Positions 43,337 through 51,215 of a stretch of DNA of 64,000 nucleotides are shown piece after piece (position 1 is the stretch's first letter; each line of letters opens with the position of its first letter). The notes under the pieces are model-generated. The model did not search any database. It was given only the letters and a program-made list of their open reading frames with translations, and was not told the origin of the DNA. The stretch covers positions 243,161 to 307,160 of the forward strand of contig JARBJD010000061.1 of NCBI GenBank assembly GCA_033064195.1, in the 5' to 3' direction. The stretch is from Blattamonas nauphoetae (taxonomy: Eukaryota; Preaxostyla; Oxymonadida). The position numbers and the translations under genes are program-made.

Positions 43337-44235
43337 ATTATCTGTTCCCATACCGCCACTCAGAGATCTCGACGAGTGTGGAAGGACGAGATGGAGAAGG
43401 ATGCGGACACACGACTCTTCCGTGCAGCACCTTCACCACCGCCCACTCCCATCTTGCTGGAGATGTGGCGTACGTTCTGAAAGTTCGTCAGAAGTCGATA
43501 TTGGATGGAATTGTTTCACTAACGAAACAAAACCTACTGATTGAGTCTCATTCTGGAGTTGGAGTGATTGTCGTTTCCTCAAATGGACACCTTTTGAATA
43601 TACATCCCTCAACCACAAGTCAAACAGTCACCATCACCCACATCTCGTTCGACATCTCGTCAGCCCAAGCTCAGTCGCTCATCTCGTCGAACAACGGTGA
43701 CTTGTCACTCACATCTTGCTCAATCACCTCCTCTTCAACCATCTCAGCCAAACTTGTCTCAATCTCCACAGGATCACTCCAAATCACACATCTGAACTTG
43801 ACGAGCCTTTCATTCAGTTCAGTTCCCTTCGAACTCTCGACCTCAGCCACGGGAAGCTTCTCCAACGTGACAGCCACATCAACAACGACCACTCAGCTTC
43901 TCTCAGCCTCAAACTCGACCATCCATCTTTCACAGTGCGATTTCGATGGACAGAAGCAGGTCTCCCAAACGAACGAGGAAGACATTTGTGGATGGTCGAC
44001 AGGATTCGTGTCACTCGACAACTGCACAACCACTCTGACCGGATCGTCGTTCTCTCATTTTGCGAATGGGGCGATTGCGATGAAGGATGGGAAGATGACA
44101 GTCAAGACATCTTCTTTCGACAAGAACAGTGCCAGTTTCTCTGACTTCCCTTCGTTCCATCGAAACATTATTTGTGTTGGAAATGGAACGATTGAGATTG
44201 AGACGCTGAGTGGAGGAGATGGATCGACCGACAAG
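43337..44235 (+). CDS. Gene D segment 5, including the start of the pre-membrane module
   Basis: About 299 codons in the same frame as segment 4. Translation across the insertion gives 'LTLL-YYLFPYRHSE...GCGHTTLPCSTF', paralogous to 'LLFYWHPH...LCGLTELPCSTL' in the other modules. Downstream are beta-helix turns and the conserved block CGWSTGFVSLDNCTTTL...FPSFHRNIICVGNG...GGDG. The sequence then runs into the CAGATCTG-rich repeat and ends a few codons later (TAG at 44245-44247), about 140 residues before the expected TM. Confidence 0.8.
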
Positions 44236-44330
44236 GGGTATGTATAGAGACAGATCTGATTTTGTATACACACAGATCTAAATTTGGTATACGCACAGAT
44301 CTGTCGGATACACACAGATCTGTCAATATG
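44236..44330 (+). repeat. Left CAGATCTG-rich terminal repeat
   Basis: Four AGATCT palindromes within about 90 bp, alternating with GTATACACAC-like spacers. Homologous in inverse to 48383-48480 over the first 45 bp with one mismatch, then more loosely. Confidence 0.75.
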
Positions 44331-44530
44331 TTCATAATTTTCGACTATTTCACACATTTCTTCTCTGATTTATCAACAAAACAAATTGTATGTCCCTCTA
44401 CCCCCTTTAAAACCACAACTGTCGAAAAAGTTGGACCAGAGGAACTGATCTAGCCACAATAAGTTCAAAACGCATCTCAGGTGTGACAAGGTGAGGTGAG
44501 GGATGACAGCGATCGGATATGAGGGAGGAT
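44331..44530. other. AT-rich spacer
   Basis: No gene, repeat or motif recognised. Confidence 0.3.
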
Positions 44531-45300
44531 TCATGTCATAGTTTTGTTGATGACGCGGTGTTGTGCAGGAGTGGTGGCGAATGCGAGGATCGGAGAAAGG
44601 GCGACAGGGGTTGAGAGGGGAGAAATAGGGAGTTGCGGGAGTGTCTGAGGTTGGGGAGGGTGTTTGGTGGGGCTGGAGGTGTTTCGGCGAGATGCGAGTG
44701 CTCTGTGGTTGGTCGGAGCAGGCGATGGTTCTTCTTCAGATTGTTCACCTTCAATGTCGTCTTCTGCAAGGATTTCAGATTGTTCTTCTTCTTTATCCTC
44801 CTCATTATCCATCGCTGCTGCTTTTTCTTGTGTGATTTGCTTGATTTCTGCTGTTTCCCACTCTGACCATTCCCCAGCTTGAGTCCGGCGCTCGTTCTCC
44901 GCTATGATCGGTGCTGATTCCTCCATCGGCCACATAACCCGCTGGTCGACCAAATCATACCTCTTCACCTGCTGTAGCACCCCAAACAAGACACGGGTGG
45001 TGGAGTGATGTCTGAACCGCTCTCGAACTCCACAATAAGTCCGGTGATGTTCTTCGCACGTTTATACAAAGTATGTTGTACGATTGTTGACCTCCTCCAC
45101 TTGTGAGGATGGAATGTCTCTGAATCCGTTGATTTCGATTTCCAACATTCTGAGATCTGGTAGTATGTCAACTTTAGGTGAATATTCTCGGAGGAGTGCG
45201 ATTTCTTTTTCGCAATCTGCAAAAGTTGCAATATTTCCAACTCCTGTCACCAGATCGGCGAGAGGGAGAGCAGCTTTGTTGGTGACTTCCTTTCTGGCAG
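44531..45300 (-). pseudogene. Fragments of an unidentified gene
   Basis: Three open frames follow one another on the - strand. 45250-45062 reads GNIATFADCEKEIALLREYS, with a helical-repeat look. 45240-44965 continues with NITGLIVEFESGSDITPPP. 44989-44531 begins FGVLQQVKRYDLVDQRVMW and ends in an acidic Glu-rich stretch and a Pro/Ser-rich tail. Together they look like one gene with at least two frame changes, which could be short introns or decay. I do not recognise the family; an armadillo/HEAT-like start is only a guess. Confidence 0.4.
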
Positions 45301-45451
45301 TTCAATCATCATGAATTCGTGTTTCCAGGACTAGGCGTAGGTCCAGTAGAAAAACATGAGATGGGGTGGCGAGTGGGGACGATTTGGTTGAGGATATCCG
45401 AACCTTCCGAGGAGGAAACTGCTTGGATGGAACAGTGTTTGAGTTGATGGG

Positions 45452-46009
45452 AAGGCATTGCGTTTGAAGGGGAGGGGAGAGCATTGCGTTTAAAGGGGAG
45501 GGGAGAGCATTGCGTTTGAAGGGGAGGGGAGAGCATTGCGTTTAAAGGGGAGGGGAGAGCATTGCGTTTGAAGGGGAGGGGAGAGCATTGCGTTTGAAGG
45601 GGAGGGGAGAGCATTGCGTTTGAAGGGGAGGGGAGAGCATTGCGTTTGAAGGGGAGGGGAGAGCATTGCGTTTGAAGGGGAGGGGAGAGCATTGCGTTTG
45701 AAGGGGAGGGGAGAGCATTGCGTTTGAAGGGGAGGGGAGAGCATTGCGTTTGAAGGGGAGGGGAGAGCATTGCGTTTAAAGGGGAGGGGAGAGCATTGCG
45801 TTTGAAGGGGAGGGGAGAGCATTGCGTTTAAAGGGGAGGGGAGAGCATTGCGTTTAAAGGGGAGGGGAGAGCATTGCGTTTGAAGGGGAGGGGAGAGCAT
45901 TGCGTTTGAAGGGGAGGGGAGAGCATTGCGTTTGAAGGAGAGGGAGAGCATTGCGTTTGAAGGGGAGGGAGAGCATTGCGTTTGAAGGGGAGGGGAGTGC
46001 ATTGCGTGT
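45452..46009. repeat. 26-bp minisatellite, about 21 copies
   Basis: Unit GGGGAGAGCATTGCGTTTGAAGG plus three bases, period 26 bp, with G/A variation at one site (TTTGAA/TTTAAA) and a few shorter units at the right end. It gives long but meaningless open frames on the - strand with a 26-residue repeat (three 26-bp units), which I do not call genes. Confidence 0.9.
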
Positions 46010-46140
46010 GAGAGCGAGGGGAGTGGAAGCCAATTTCGAGCGAGGGAGCTGAGGCCAATTGAGGGCGAGGGGGCTGAGGCCATTTGCGGGCGAGGAGAGT
46101 GGAAGCCATCAGCGGGCGAGGGGAGTGGAAGGCCGTGGAT
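46010..46140. repeat. Second minisatellite, period about 26 bp, about 5 diverged copies
   Basis: Units of the type GCGAGGGGAGTGGAAGCCA plus seven bases, directly adjoining the first array and with the same period, so the two probably share an origin. Confidence 0.75.
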
Positions 46141-46690
46141 GACGAGATGGTTGGATTGCTAATGCAATCTATATCCCGGGTCATTTTGTCCCCCCTCGTC
46201 AAAACAATACATCCCTAATGTCAGTCTTTGCTTCTCTATTGTAAACAAAGTCCATTTCGTCGATACCTTCTTTTTGAATCAGGTCTGGAACGGCTTGAAA
46301 TTTAGGGAGAACAAACTTGCAACAGAAGATATTATTGACTTGTGCGACATGCCATTGAGTGAAACAGTGATGAATTCACTTGATGCCCGTTTGATATTTC
46401 GACATAAAGCAAGATTCGAGTGATACGATCGCATGGGTCCATTATTTCCTTTTCACTCGCGATCCAAGCAAATACACGCTTTTCGAAATGCCAAATCACT
46501 CTCAAATGCATCAAACTCCTCCATGTCCCGAATTTCAATTCTTCCTCTTCTTCTGAACAGCTTTGTGAGAACAAAAGCTTAAAAGTGCTTCATGACGCTC
46601 CAGATCTGTTCCTACTCACCATATACAACCGTAACGAACGTTGTCGGCAATTATGATGCCTACTTAGTCGTGCTGCGTCATTTTTTATGA
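46141..46690. other. Unassigned sequence inside the CAGATCTG-bounded segment
   Basis: Short overlapping open frames on both strands (78-80 codons) with no conserved motif. I see no gene or repeat. Confidence 0.3.
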
Positions 46691-48250
46691 CCTTAATCAA
46701 TGGGTAATCAGATCTCGAACTGCAATCTCACGATGACAGGATCTGTTGGAATTTGGAGGCAGTTTGAGGAATCACATTTAGAAATGACGTTAACGATGGG
46801 TGGATGGACAAGAGACTTGGCTGGGCGGACTCAACAACGAAAACTGCTGGCTGTCCGAGTATCAAGCAAGATCGGAGCAAATTTCGGACGGATAGCGAAC
46901 TACCCCTAATCAACTTTTTTGAACCCCAATGAGAACAAAGAGACTACTCTGAGTTGGATACTAAAAGGCACAAGAAACGGAAGAGGAAATCACACAGCGC
47001 GTGAACGAACAGAGGAAACAGCTCCAAGCCTGCCACAACAAGACACTTGAAAAGAAATATCACAATGAATTGCTCGAAGCCTCACAGAAACTCGATAACA
47101 CAAACGAAAAGGGATATATGCAGCTGGTCCCGCTTACTCAGCTGGAGAACGAAAAAAAACACAGAAGGCGTTCGGAACGATAAAATGAGAGATATTCTTC
47201 GCAAAAGGAGGAGGAGCTAATTGCTCTTCTTCAGAAAGTTCGGGATCTTGATTCCAAAGTCACTGAATTTGAAGAGACACAATAGGAGCGCGAAGATCGA
47301 AAGAAAGCTGAAAATTGGGAAGAAGATGAACCAAGAAGCTGCCATCCTACTCCAAGTTCTCGAAGGATACATGACAAACACTTTCAGCCATCCATACCTC
47401 AACAAGAAGAGAAAAGAGTCGGTCCTGCTCTGGCGCGAAAAGATCAAGCGAGAGAAAGAGCGGAGAAGAAAGGAATGAACAGAAGACAAAATATTGGCCA
47501 AGGAAGAACATGGCGTCGAGGAAGACATCGAACCGGACACACTTGCTGATTCCAAATCTGGCGAAGAATCTTCACTGATGAACCTCGACAACGAACCAAG
47601 CACAAACACGACTACCAATTTGTTCTTCCTCAGAAAGACAAATACAAAGAGTCAATACCACCTGGTAATCAGTTTGGAGGTACTTCCTTCGGCCCAGACT
47701 GCAAGGGAAAGGAAGATCTGAAACCGTCTGGGGAGGGATCAACACTGCACCGGAAGACTTTGTCCATCATCGATGCGAATCCTCTCTCGCTCTTCACATC
47801 ATCGGCGCGAGCGAAGAAGGTGTTGTGAACAACAAGCAGCCATCGGCGACCGAGCATCAAACACTGTGTTGACTGAGGGCACAGAGACATTAGAAGAGTT
47901 GGAGCACCGAATGGAGGCGATGCAAAGAAAAATATCAAAGCAGAAGTGAAAGAAGAGACACGCGAGATCAACAAAGTTGCCGACAAGCTAGATGCCATGT
48001 ATCTGCAATCACAGTCTTTCTGCCACTGTAAGATCCAACAAATCACCCGTATGAGCAAACAAAGCAAGGCACAGCCCTTGAAGAGGAGCCAGAATTGAAC
48101 CAGATCGTGATCCAAAATATCGTCGAAAAGATCTTCGAAACTGAGTCAACCAAACTCACAAAGAGGCTTGCTCGAAACATGAACCATTTTCCCTGTATTC
48201 TTTCGGAAGATATTGCGGGGAAACCAATCTTTCTACCGTGAACGCGATCG
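46691..48250 (+). pseudogene. Decayed coiled-coil/basic protein gene, unidentified
   Basis: A string of short + strand frames that change repeatedly. 46700-46909 is unassigned. 47001-47183 is a coiled coil (ACHNKTLEKKYHNELLEASQ). 47221-47478 is Lys/Arg-rich (REKIKREKERRRKE). 47494-47721 is acidic, then Thr/Asn-rich. Further down, stretches such as KEETREINKVADKLDAMYL and NQIVIQNIVEKIFETES again look like helical protein. The composition suggests one coiled-coil gene with many disabling changes. Family not recognised. Confidence 0.4.
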
Positions 48251-48382
48251 ACCCTTTGAAACAGTTGTCGTGACTGCCTCATCAATCGCTCTCATTTTAC
48301 CTTGAAACTCTTCTTTTTATCCTTTTACATCTATTCTTCGTCTTTTTCATTCATATAAGACACATTATAAGCCAAAATAGAG

Positions 48383-48480
48383 ACAAAAAGGTCAGATCTG
48401 TGTGTATACCGCAGATCTGTGCCTATACCAACGGACAGATCTGTGTGTATACAAAATCAGATCTGTCTCTATACTTACCC
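48383..48480 (-). repeat. Right CAGATCTG-rich terminal repeat
   Basis: Four AGATCT palindromes with GTATAC-type spacers; inverse of the left repeat. Its last bases (TACTTACCC) abut the cut lysozyme gene at 48481. Confidence 0.75.
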
Positions 48481-49297
48481 CAGCGATTGCACTGAGGGTG
48501 TCTCCTCTTCTGACAGTGTACGACCGACCCCCTCCACCGCCTGCTCCCGCCTGAGCGTTGATGATGGCCTGGACGGCGTTGTAGTACGAGCCAAGCAGCA
48601 CGACTCTCTGGTTGCCGTTGCCGAAGTGTCCTTTGAGGGTCTCTTCGGCGAGGATGTGGTGGGATTGGCTGGCAGAGACGACACCTGCTCGCTCGTTGAC
48701 AATCGTTTGGACGCCTCTGGCCAAGTTTCCGAGGGCTGCGACTCTCGCCTCGCCGTTTCCATACCTGCCAGCCTGGACGTCGCTGGCCATCTGCTCGAGG
48801 GAGTTGTTGGCGAAGGGAGTGTGTGGAGGAGGTTGGTGCTGAGGCTGCGGCTGTCCTCCTCCAGCGACAGGCGAGTTGAAGAGGGCGATCTCGGCTTGTC
48901 TTCGTCTGGTGAGCCCGACTCGAAATTGCTTGGGGTTGACATATTGGATCATGAGGCCTGTGATCTGGGCGTCGGAGGCGTTTCTGTTCCATCCGTCGTT
49001 GGCGAATTTTCCTCCGCCGAGATTGTAGGCGAAGGAGACCAGTGCATCGAACTGGTTCTGGTTGAGATTTCGAGTGAAGAAATTGGAGACAGCGTTCTCG
49101 AAACGAGCGACGTCATCTCTGAGGTATTGATCAGCCTGTGCTTGAGAGATGCGGAGGGAGCCGGCGCCAGGGCATTGGGAGAGAGGGCGAGTGTGTCCAT
49201 ACCCGACAGTGCACGCACCGTCGCCAAGATGATAGCAAGAGAGCCGAACGCCCTCAAATTGTTTGATGAGGTTGAGTCCGTTTTGAGAGAGTCTCAT
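48392..49297 (-). CDS. Lysozyme copy 1: GH24 + two CW_7, LysM cut and replaced by repeat-derived tail
   Basis: 301 residues from ATG 49297. Residues 1-272 are identical to the intact copy at 49763-50671. After SAIA the frame enters the CAGATCTG-rich repeat and picks up about 28 unrelated residues (SIETDLILYTHRSVRWYRHR) before a stop. It keeps the catalytic Glu15, the GH24 fold region and both CW_7 repeats but loses most of the LysM. It may still make an enzyme with weaker wall binding, or be a new pseudogene. The cut coincides exactly with the end of the 911-bp inverted repeat. Confidence 0.8.
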   Translation of the reverse strand: MRLSQNGLNLIKQFEGVRLSCYHLGDGACTVGYGHTRPLSQCPGAGSLRISQAQADQYLRDDVARFENAVSNFFTRNLNQNQFDALVSFAYNLGGGKFANDGWNRNASDAQITGLMIQYVNPKQFRVGLTRRRQAEIALFNSPVAGGGQPQPQHQPPPHTPFANNSLEQMASDVQAGRYGNGEARVAALGNLARGVQTIVNERAGVVSASQSHHILAEETLKGHFGNGNQRVVLLGSYYNAVQAIINAQAGAGGGGGRSYTVRRGDTLSAIAGVSIETDLILYTHRSVRWYRHRSAVYTQI

Positions 49298-49391
49298 TGA
49301 TGAGGATGTTGTGAGTGAAGATCAGAACCATATTTTGTCGGAATTTAAACTTCCAGGATATCTGTATCCTCAATCTGAGAATGATGGGTCC
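48481..49391 (-). repeat. Left arm of the 911-bp lysozyme inverted duplication
   Basis: Reverse complement of 49669-50579. The lysozyme translations and even the shadow frames are the same in both arms, so identity is close to complete. It covers the gene plus about 94 bp of 5' flank. Confidence 0.9.
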
Positions 49392-49668
49392 ACACGAAAT
49401 CAAAAAAGCGAGTTCAGTTCACACATGACACACTAATCCATGTGGACACTGAGGAAGAAGTGATGGGTCTCTCCCAATAATTGAATAAACACCTCAAAAC
49501 TCGAATTGCCTCCCCTTAACATTTCTGCATGTTCTCTCAAAAAACGTCCATTCAGACATGTGCGACAGGATAATGGTGAATACTTAAAAATAGTACGAAT
49601 TTACTGCGTTTCTGAACTGTATATCGAGTGAGACATCGTGAACTCAATTCTGAGGAGTGATCTCTTGG
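49392..49668. other. Spacer of the lysozyme inverted repeat; divergent 5' regions
   Basis: 277 bp of unique, AT-richer sequence between two head-to-head lysozyme genes. It probably holds both promoters, but no motif was recognised. Confidence 0.4.
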
Positions 49669-50579
49669 GGACCCATCATTCTCAGATTGAGGATACAGAT
49701 ATCCTGGAAGTTTAAATTCCGACAAAATATGGTTCTGATCTTCACTCACAACATCCTCATCAATGAGACTCTCTCAAAACGGACTCAACCTCATCAAACA
49801 ATTTGAGGGCGTTCGGCTCTCTTGCTATCATCTTGGCGACGGTGCGTGCACTGTCGGGTATGGACACACTCGCCCTCTCTCCCAATGCCCTGGCGCCGGC
49901 TCCCTCCGCATCTCTCAAGCACAGGCTGATCAATACCTCAGAGATGACGTCGCTCGTTTCGAGAACGCTGTCTCCAATTTCTTCACTCGAAATCTCAACC
50001 AGAACCAGTTCGATGCACTGGTCTCCTTCGCCTACAATCTCGGCGGAGGAAAATTCGCCAACGACGGATGGAACAGAAACGCCTCCGACGCCCAGATCAC
50101 AGGCCTCATGATCCAATATGTCAACCCCAAGCAATTTCGAGTCGGGCTCACCAGACGAAGACAAGCCGAGATCGCCCTCTTCAACTCGCCTGTCGCTGGA
50201 GGAGGACAGCCGCAGCCTCAGCACCAACCTCCTCCACACACTCCCTTCGCCAACAACTCCCTCGAGCAGATGGCCAGCGACGTCCAGGCTGGCAGGTATG
50301 GAAACGGCGAGGCGAGAGTCGCAGCCCTCGGAAACTTGGCCAGAGGCGTCCAAACGATTGTCAACGAGCGAGCAGGTGTCGTCTCTGCCAGCCAATCCCA
50401 CCACATCCTCGCCGAAGAGACCCTCAAAGGACACTTCGGCAACGGCAACCAGAGAGTCGTGCTGCTTGGCTCGTACTACAACGCCGTCCAGGCCATCATC
50501 AACGCTCAGGCGGGAGCAGGCGGTGGAGGGGGTCGGTCGTACACTGTCAGAAGAGGAGACACCCTCAGTGCAATCGCTG
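49669..50579 (+). repeat. Right arm of the 911-bp lysozyme inverted duplication
   Basis: Inverse of 48481-49391. It ends within the LysM coding region at CAATCGCTG; only this side continues into the full gene. Confidence 0.9.
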
Positions 50580-50671
50580 CCAGACTCGGCACTTCCGTCG
50601 CTGCTCTTGTTCAGACCAATCACATTCAGAATCCGGACATAATCGTTCCAGGTCAAGTGTTGTACTATTGA
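49763..50671 (+). CDS. Modular lysozyme: GH24 (T4-type) muramidase + two CW_7 repeats + LysM
   Basis: 302 residues. It should hydrolyse the MurNAc-GlcNAc bond of peptidoglycan. Residues 1-140 match phage-type GH24: catalytic Glu15 in FEGVRL, CTVGYGHT (Thr30 region), FDALVSFAYNLG and RRRQAEIALF. The usual Asp is replaced in 'CYHLGDG', as in several endolysins. A Pro/Gln linker (about 145-163) leads to two CW_7 (Cpl-7-type) wall-binding repeats, about 164-204 (GRYGNGEARVAALG) and 212-251 (GHFGNGNQRVVLLGSYYNAV). A LysM follows at about 259-302 (YTVRRGDTLSAIAARLG). There is no signal peptide at the chosen ATG. The domain set is bacterial/phage, and the gene is visibly GC-richer than its surroundings, so lateral transfer is likely. 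It suits digestion of gut bacteria. Confidence 0.93.
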   Translation: MRLSQNGLNLIKQFEGVRLSCYHLGDGACTVGYGHTRPLSQCPGAGSLRISQAQADQYLRDDVARFENAVSNFFTRNLNQNQFDALVSFAYNLGGGKFANDGWNRNASDAQITGLMIQYVNPKQFRVGLTRRRQAEIALFNSPVAGGGQPQPQHQPPPHTPFANNSLEQMASDVQAGRYGNGEARVAALGNLARGVQTIVNERAGVVSASQSHHILAEETLKGHFGNGNQRVVLLGSYYNAVQAIINAQAGAGGGGGRSYTVRRGDTLSAIAARLGTSVAALVQTNHIQNPDIIVPGQVLYY

Positions 50672-50738
50672 TGCTGTCTCCAAGTGAAGACCTCTTCACA
50701 CTCGCCTTTTCATATTCCTTTCATCACTTCTCTTTGTT

Positions 50739-50814
50739 CTCAAAAACCAGCGCTCCACTTCATTTGAGATAAGGACGTGACCGGTGAAATGTTTTTAGTA
50801 ATGGGTAGGCCTGC
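50739..50814 (+). repeat. Left terminal repeat and extension of the second DIRS-type element
   Basis: Extension CTCAAAAACCAGCG, then the repeat shared in inverse with about 55358-55422. Confidence 0.75.
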
Positions 50815-51135
50815 AAATGACGTGAATGAAGTGATTGAAGTGATTGCCTACATAGTCCCACTCGTGACACGAAGGCACAACGAGTGGTTCTGGGTTTATC
50901 AACCTTGAAGGGAGCAAGGGAGGAAGAAACTCGTTTTGAGAAGAAACCCCCCGGGACGCGGGACTTGGCAACTACTTGACAATTGGGACATGTCAACTAC
51001 TCGACGAACGGGACATGCAACTCCTTGACAAATGGGACATGATAACTACTCGACGAACGGGGCATGGCAACTACTCGACGGACTGGACATGGCAACTCCT
51101 CGACATGATGGGCGACGGCGTGGCAGATGAAGTGA

Positions 51136-51215
51136 TGAAGTGGAGCGCTGGTTTTTGAGAAGGGCTTCCAGTCCCTTCAGCCCATCACAAAACCAGGGCT
51201 CCACTTCATTTGAGA
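51136..51215. repeat. Internal complementary region of the second DIRS-type element
   Basis: Reverse complement of the right end (…GGACTGGAAGCCCTT) followed by the left end (CTCAAAAACCAGCGCTCCAC). Confidence 0.75.

Larger units (their letters stand above)
27926..44235 (+). pseudogene. Surface protein D: beta-helix protein gene split by four mobile elements, 3' end lost at a fifth
   Basis: Host segments 27926-31301, 33468-33966, 34669-37026, 37890-38521 and 43337-44235 form one continuous frame of about 7.76 kb once each insertion and one copy of its target duplication are left out. No stop or frameshift was found inside the segments. The start ATG at 27926 begins a signal peptide (MLVPVFLTFIWSSC). 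From about 30750 the protein is built of three to four tandem modules of about 450 residues (landmarks GGEDHVLCGLTELPCS, TATKWIL, SMSGGTSSISGP, KPVxFTSCSSRGEGGAL, GGACFVDLS). The last segment enters the family's pre-membrane module (NCTT, FPSFHRN, GGDGS) and stops there, so the TM and pseudokinase found in A, B, C and E are missing. Recent inactivation, or an insertion-tolerant allele, is likely. Confidence 0.85.
44236..48480. mobile_element. 4.2-kb segment bounded by inverted CAGATCTG-rich repeats; non-autonomous element or rearrangement product
   Basis: Left end GGGTATGTATAGAGACAGATCTG and right end (inverse) GGGTAAGTATAGAGACAGATCTG, each continuing for about 90 bp with related sequence. 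The left flank is gene D and the right flank is a lysozyme gene, both cut here. No matching target duplication is visible. The inside holds decayed gene fragments and two minisatellites. No transposase or polymerase is recognised. Either one non-autonomous element sits here, or two copies recombined and joined two loci. Confidence 0.55.

Noticed and set aside
45452-46009. CRISPR-like array
   Set aside because: Head-to-tail 26-bp units without unique spacers; a minisatellite. The same holds for 63183-64000.
45309-46202. Pro/Ser/Asn/Gln-rich repeat proteins on the - strand
   Set aside because: They are translations of the 26-bp minisatellite in several frames; no start context or flanking domain.
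44236-48480. Polinton or other large virus-like element
   Set aside because: Too short, and no polymerase, integrase or capsid gene was recognised between the repeats.
48419-49300. 293-codon frame opposite lysozyme copy 1 (and its twin opposite copy 2)
   Set aside because: Antisense shadow of a GC-rich gene; the sense frame has three clear domains.
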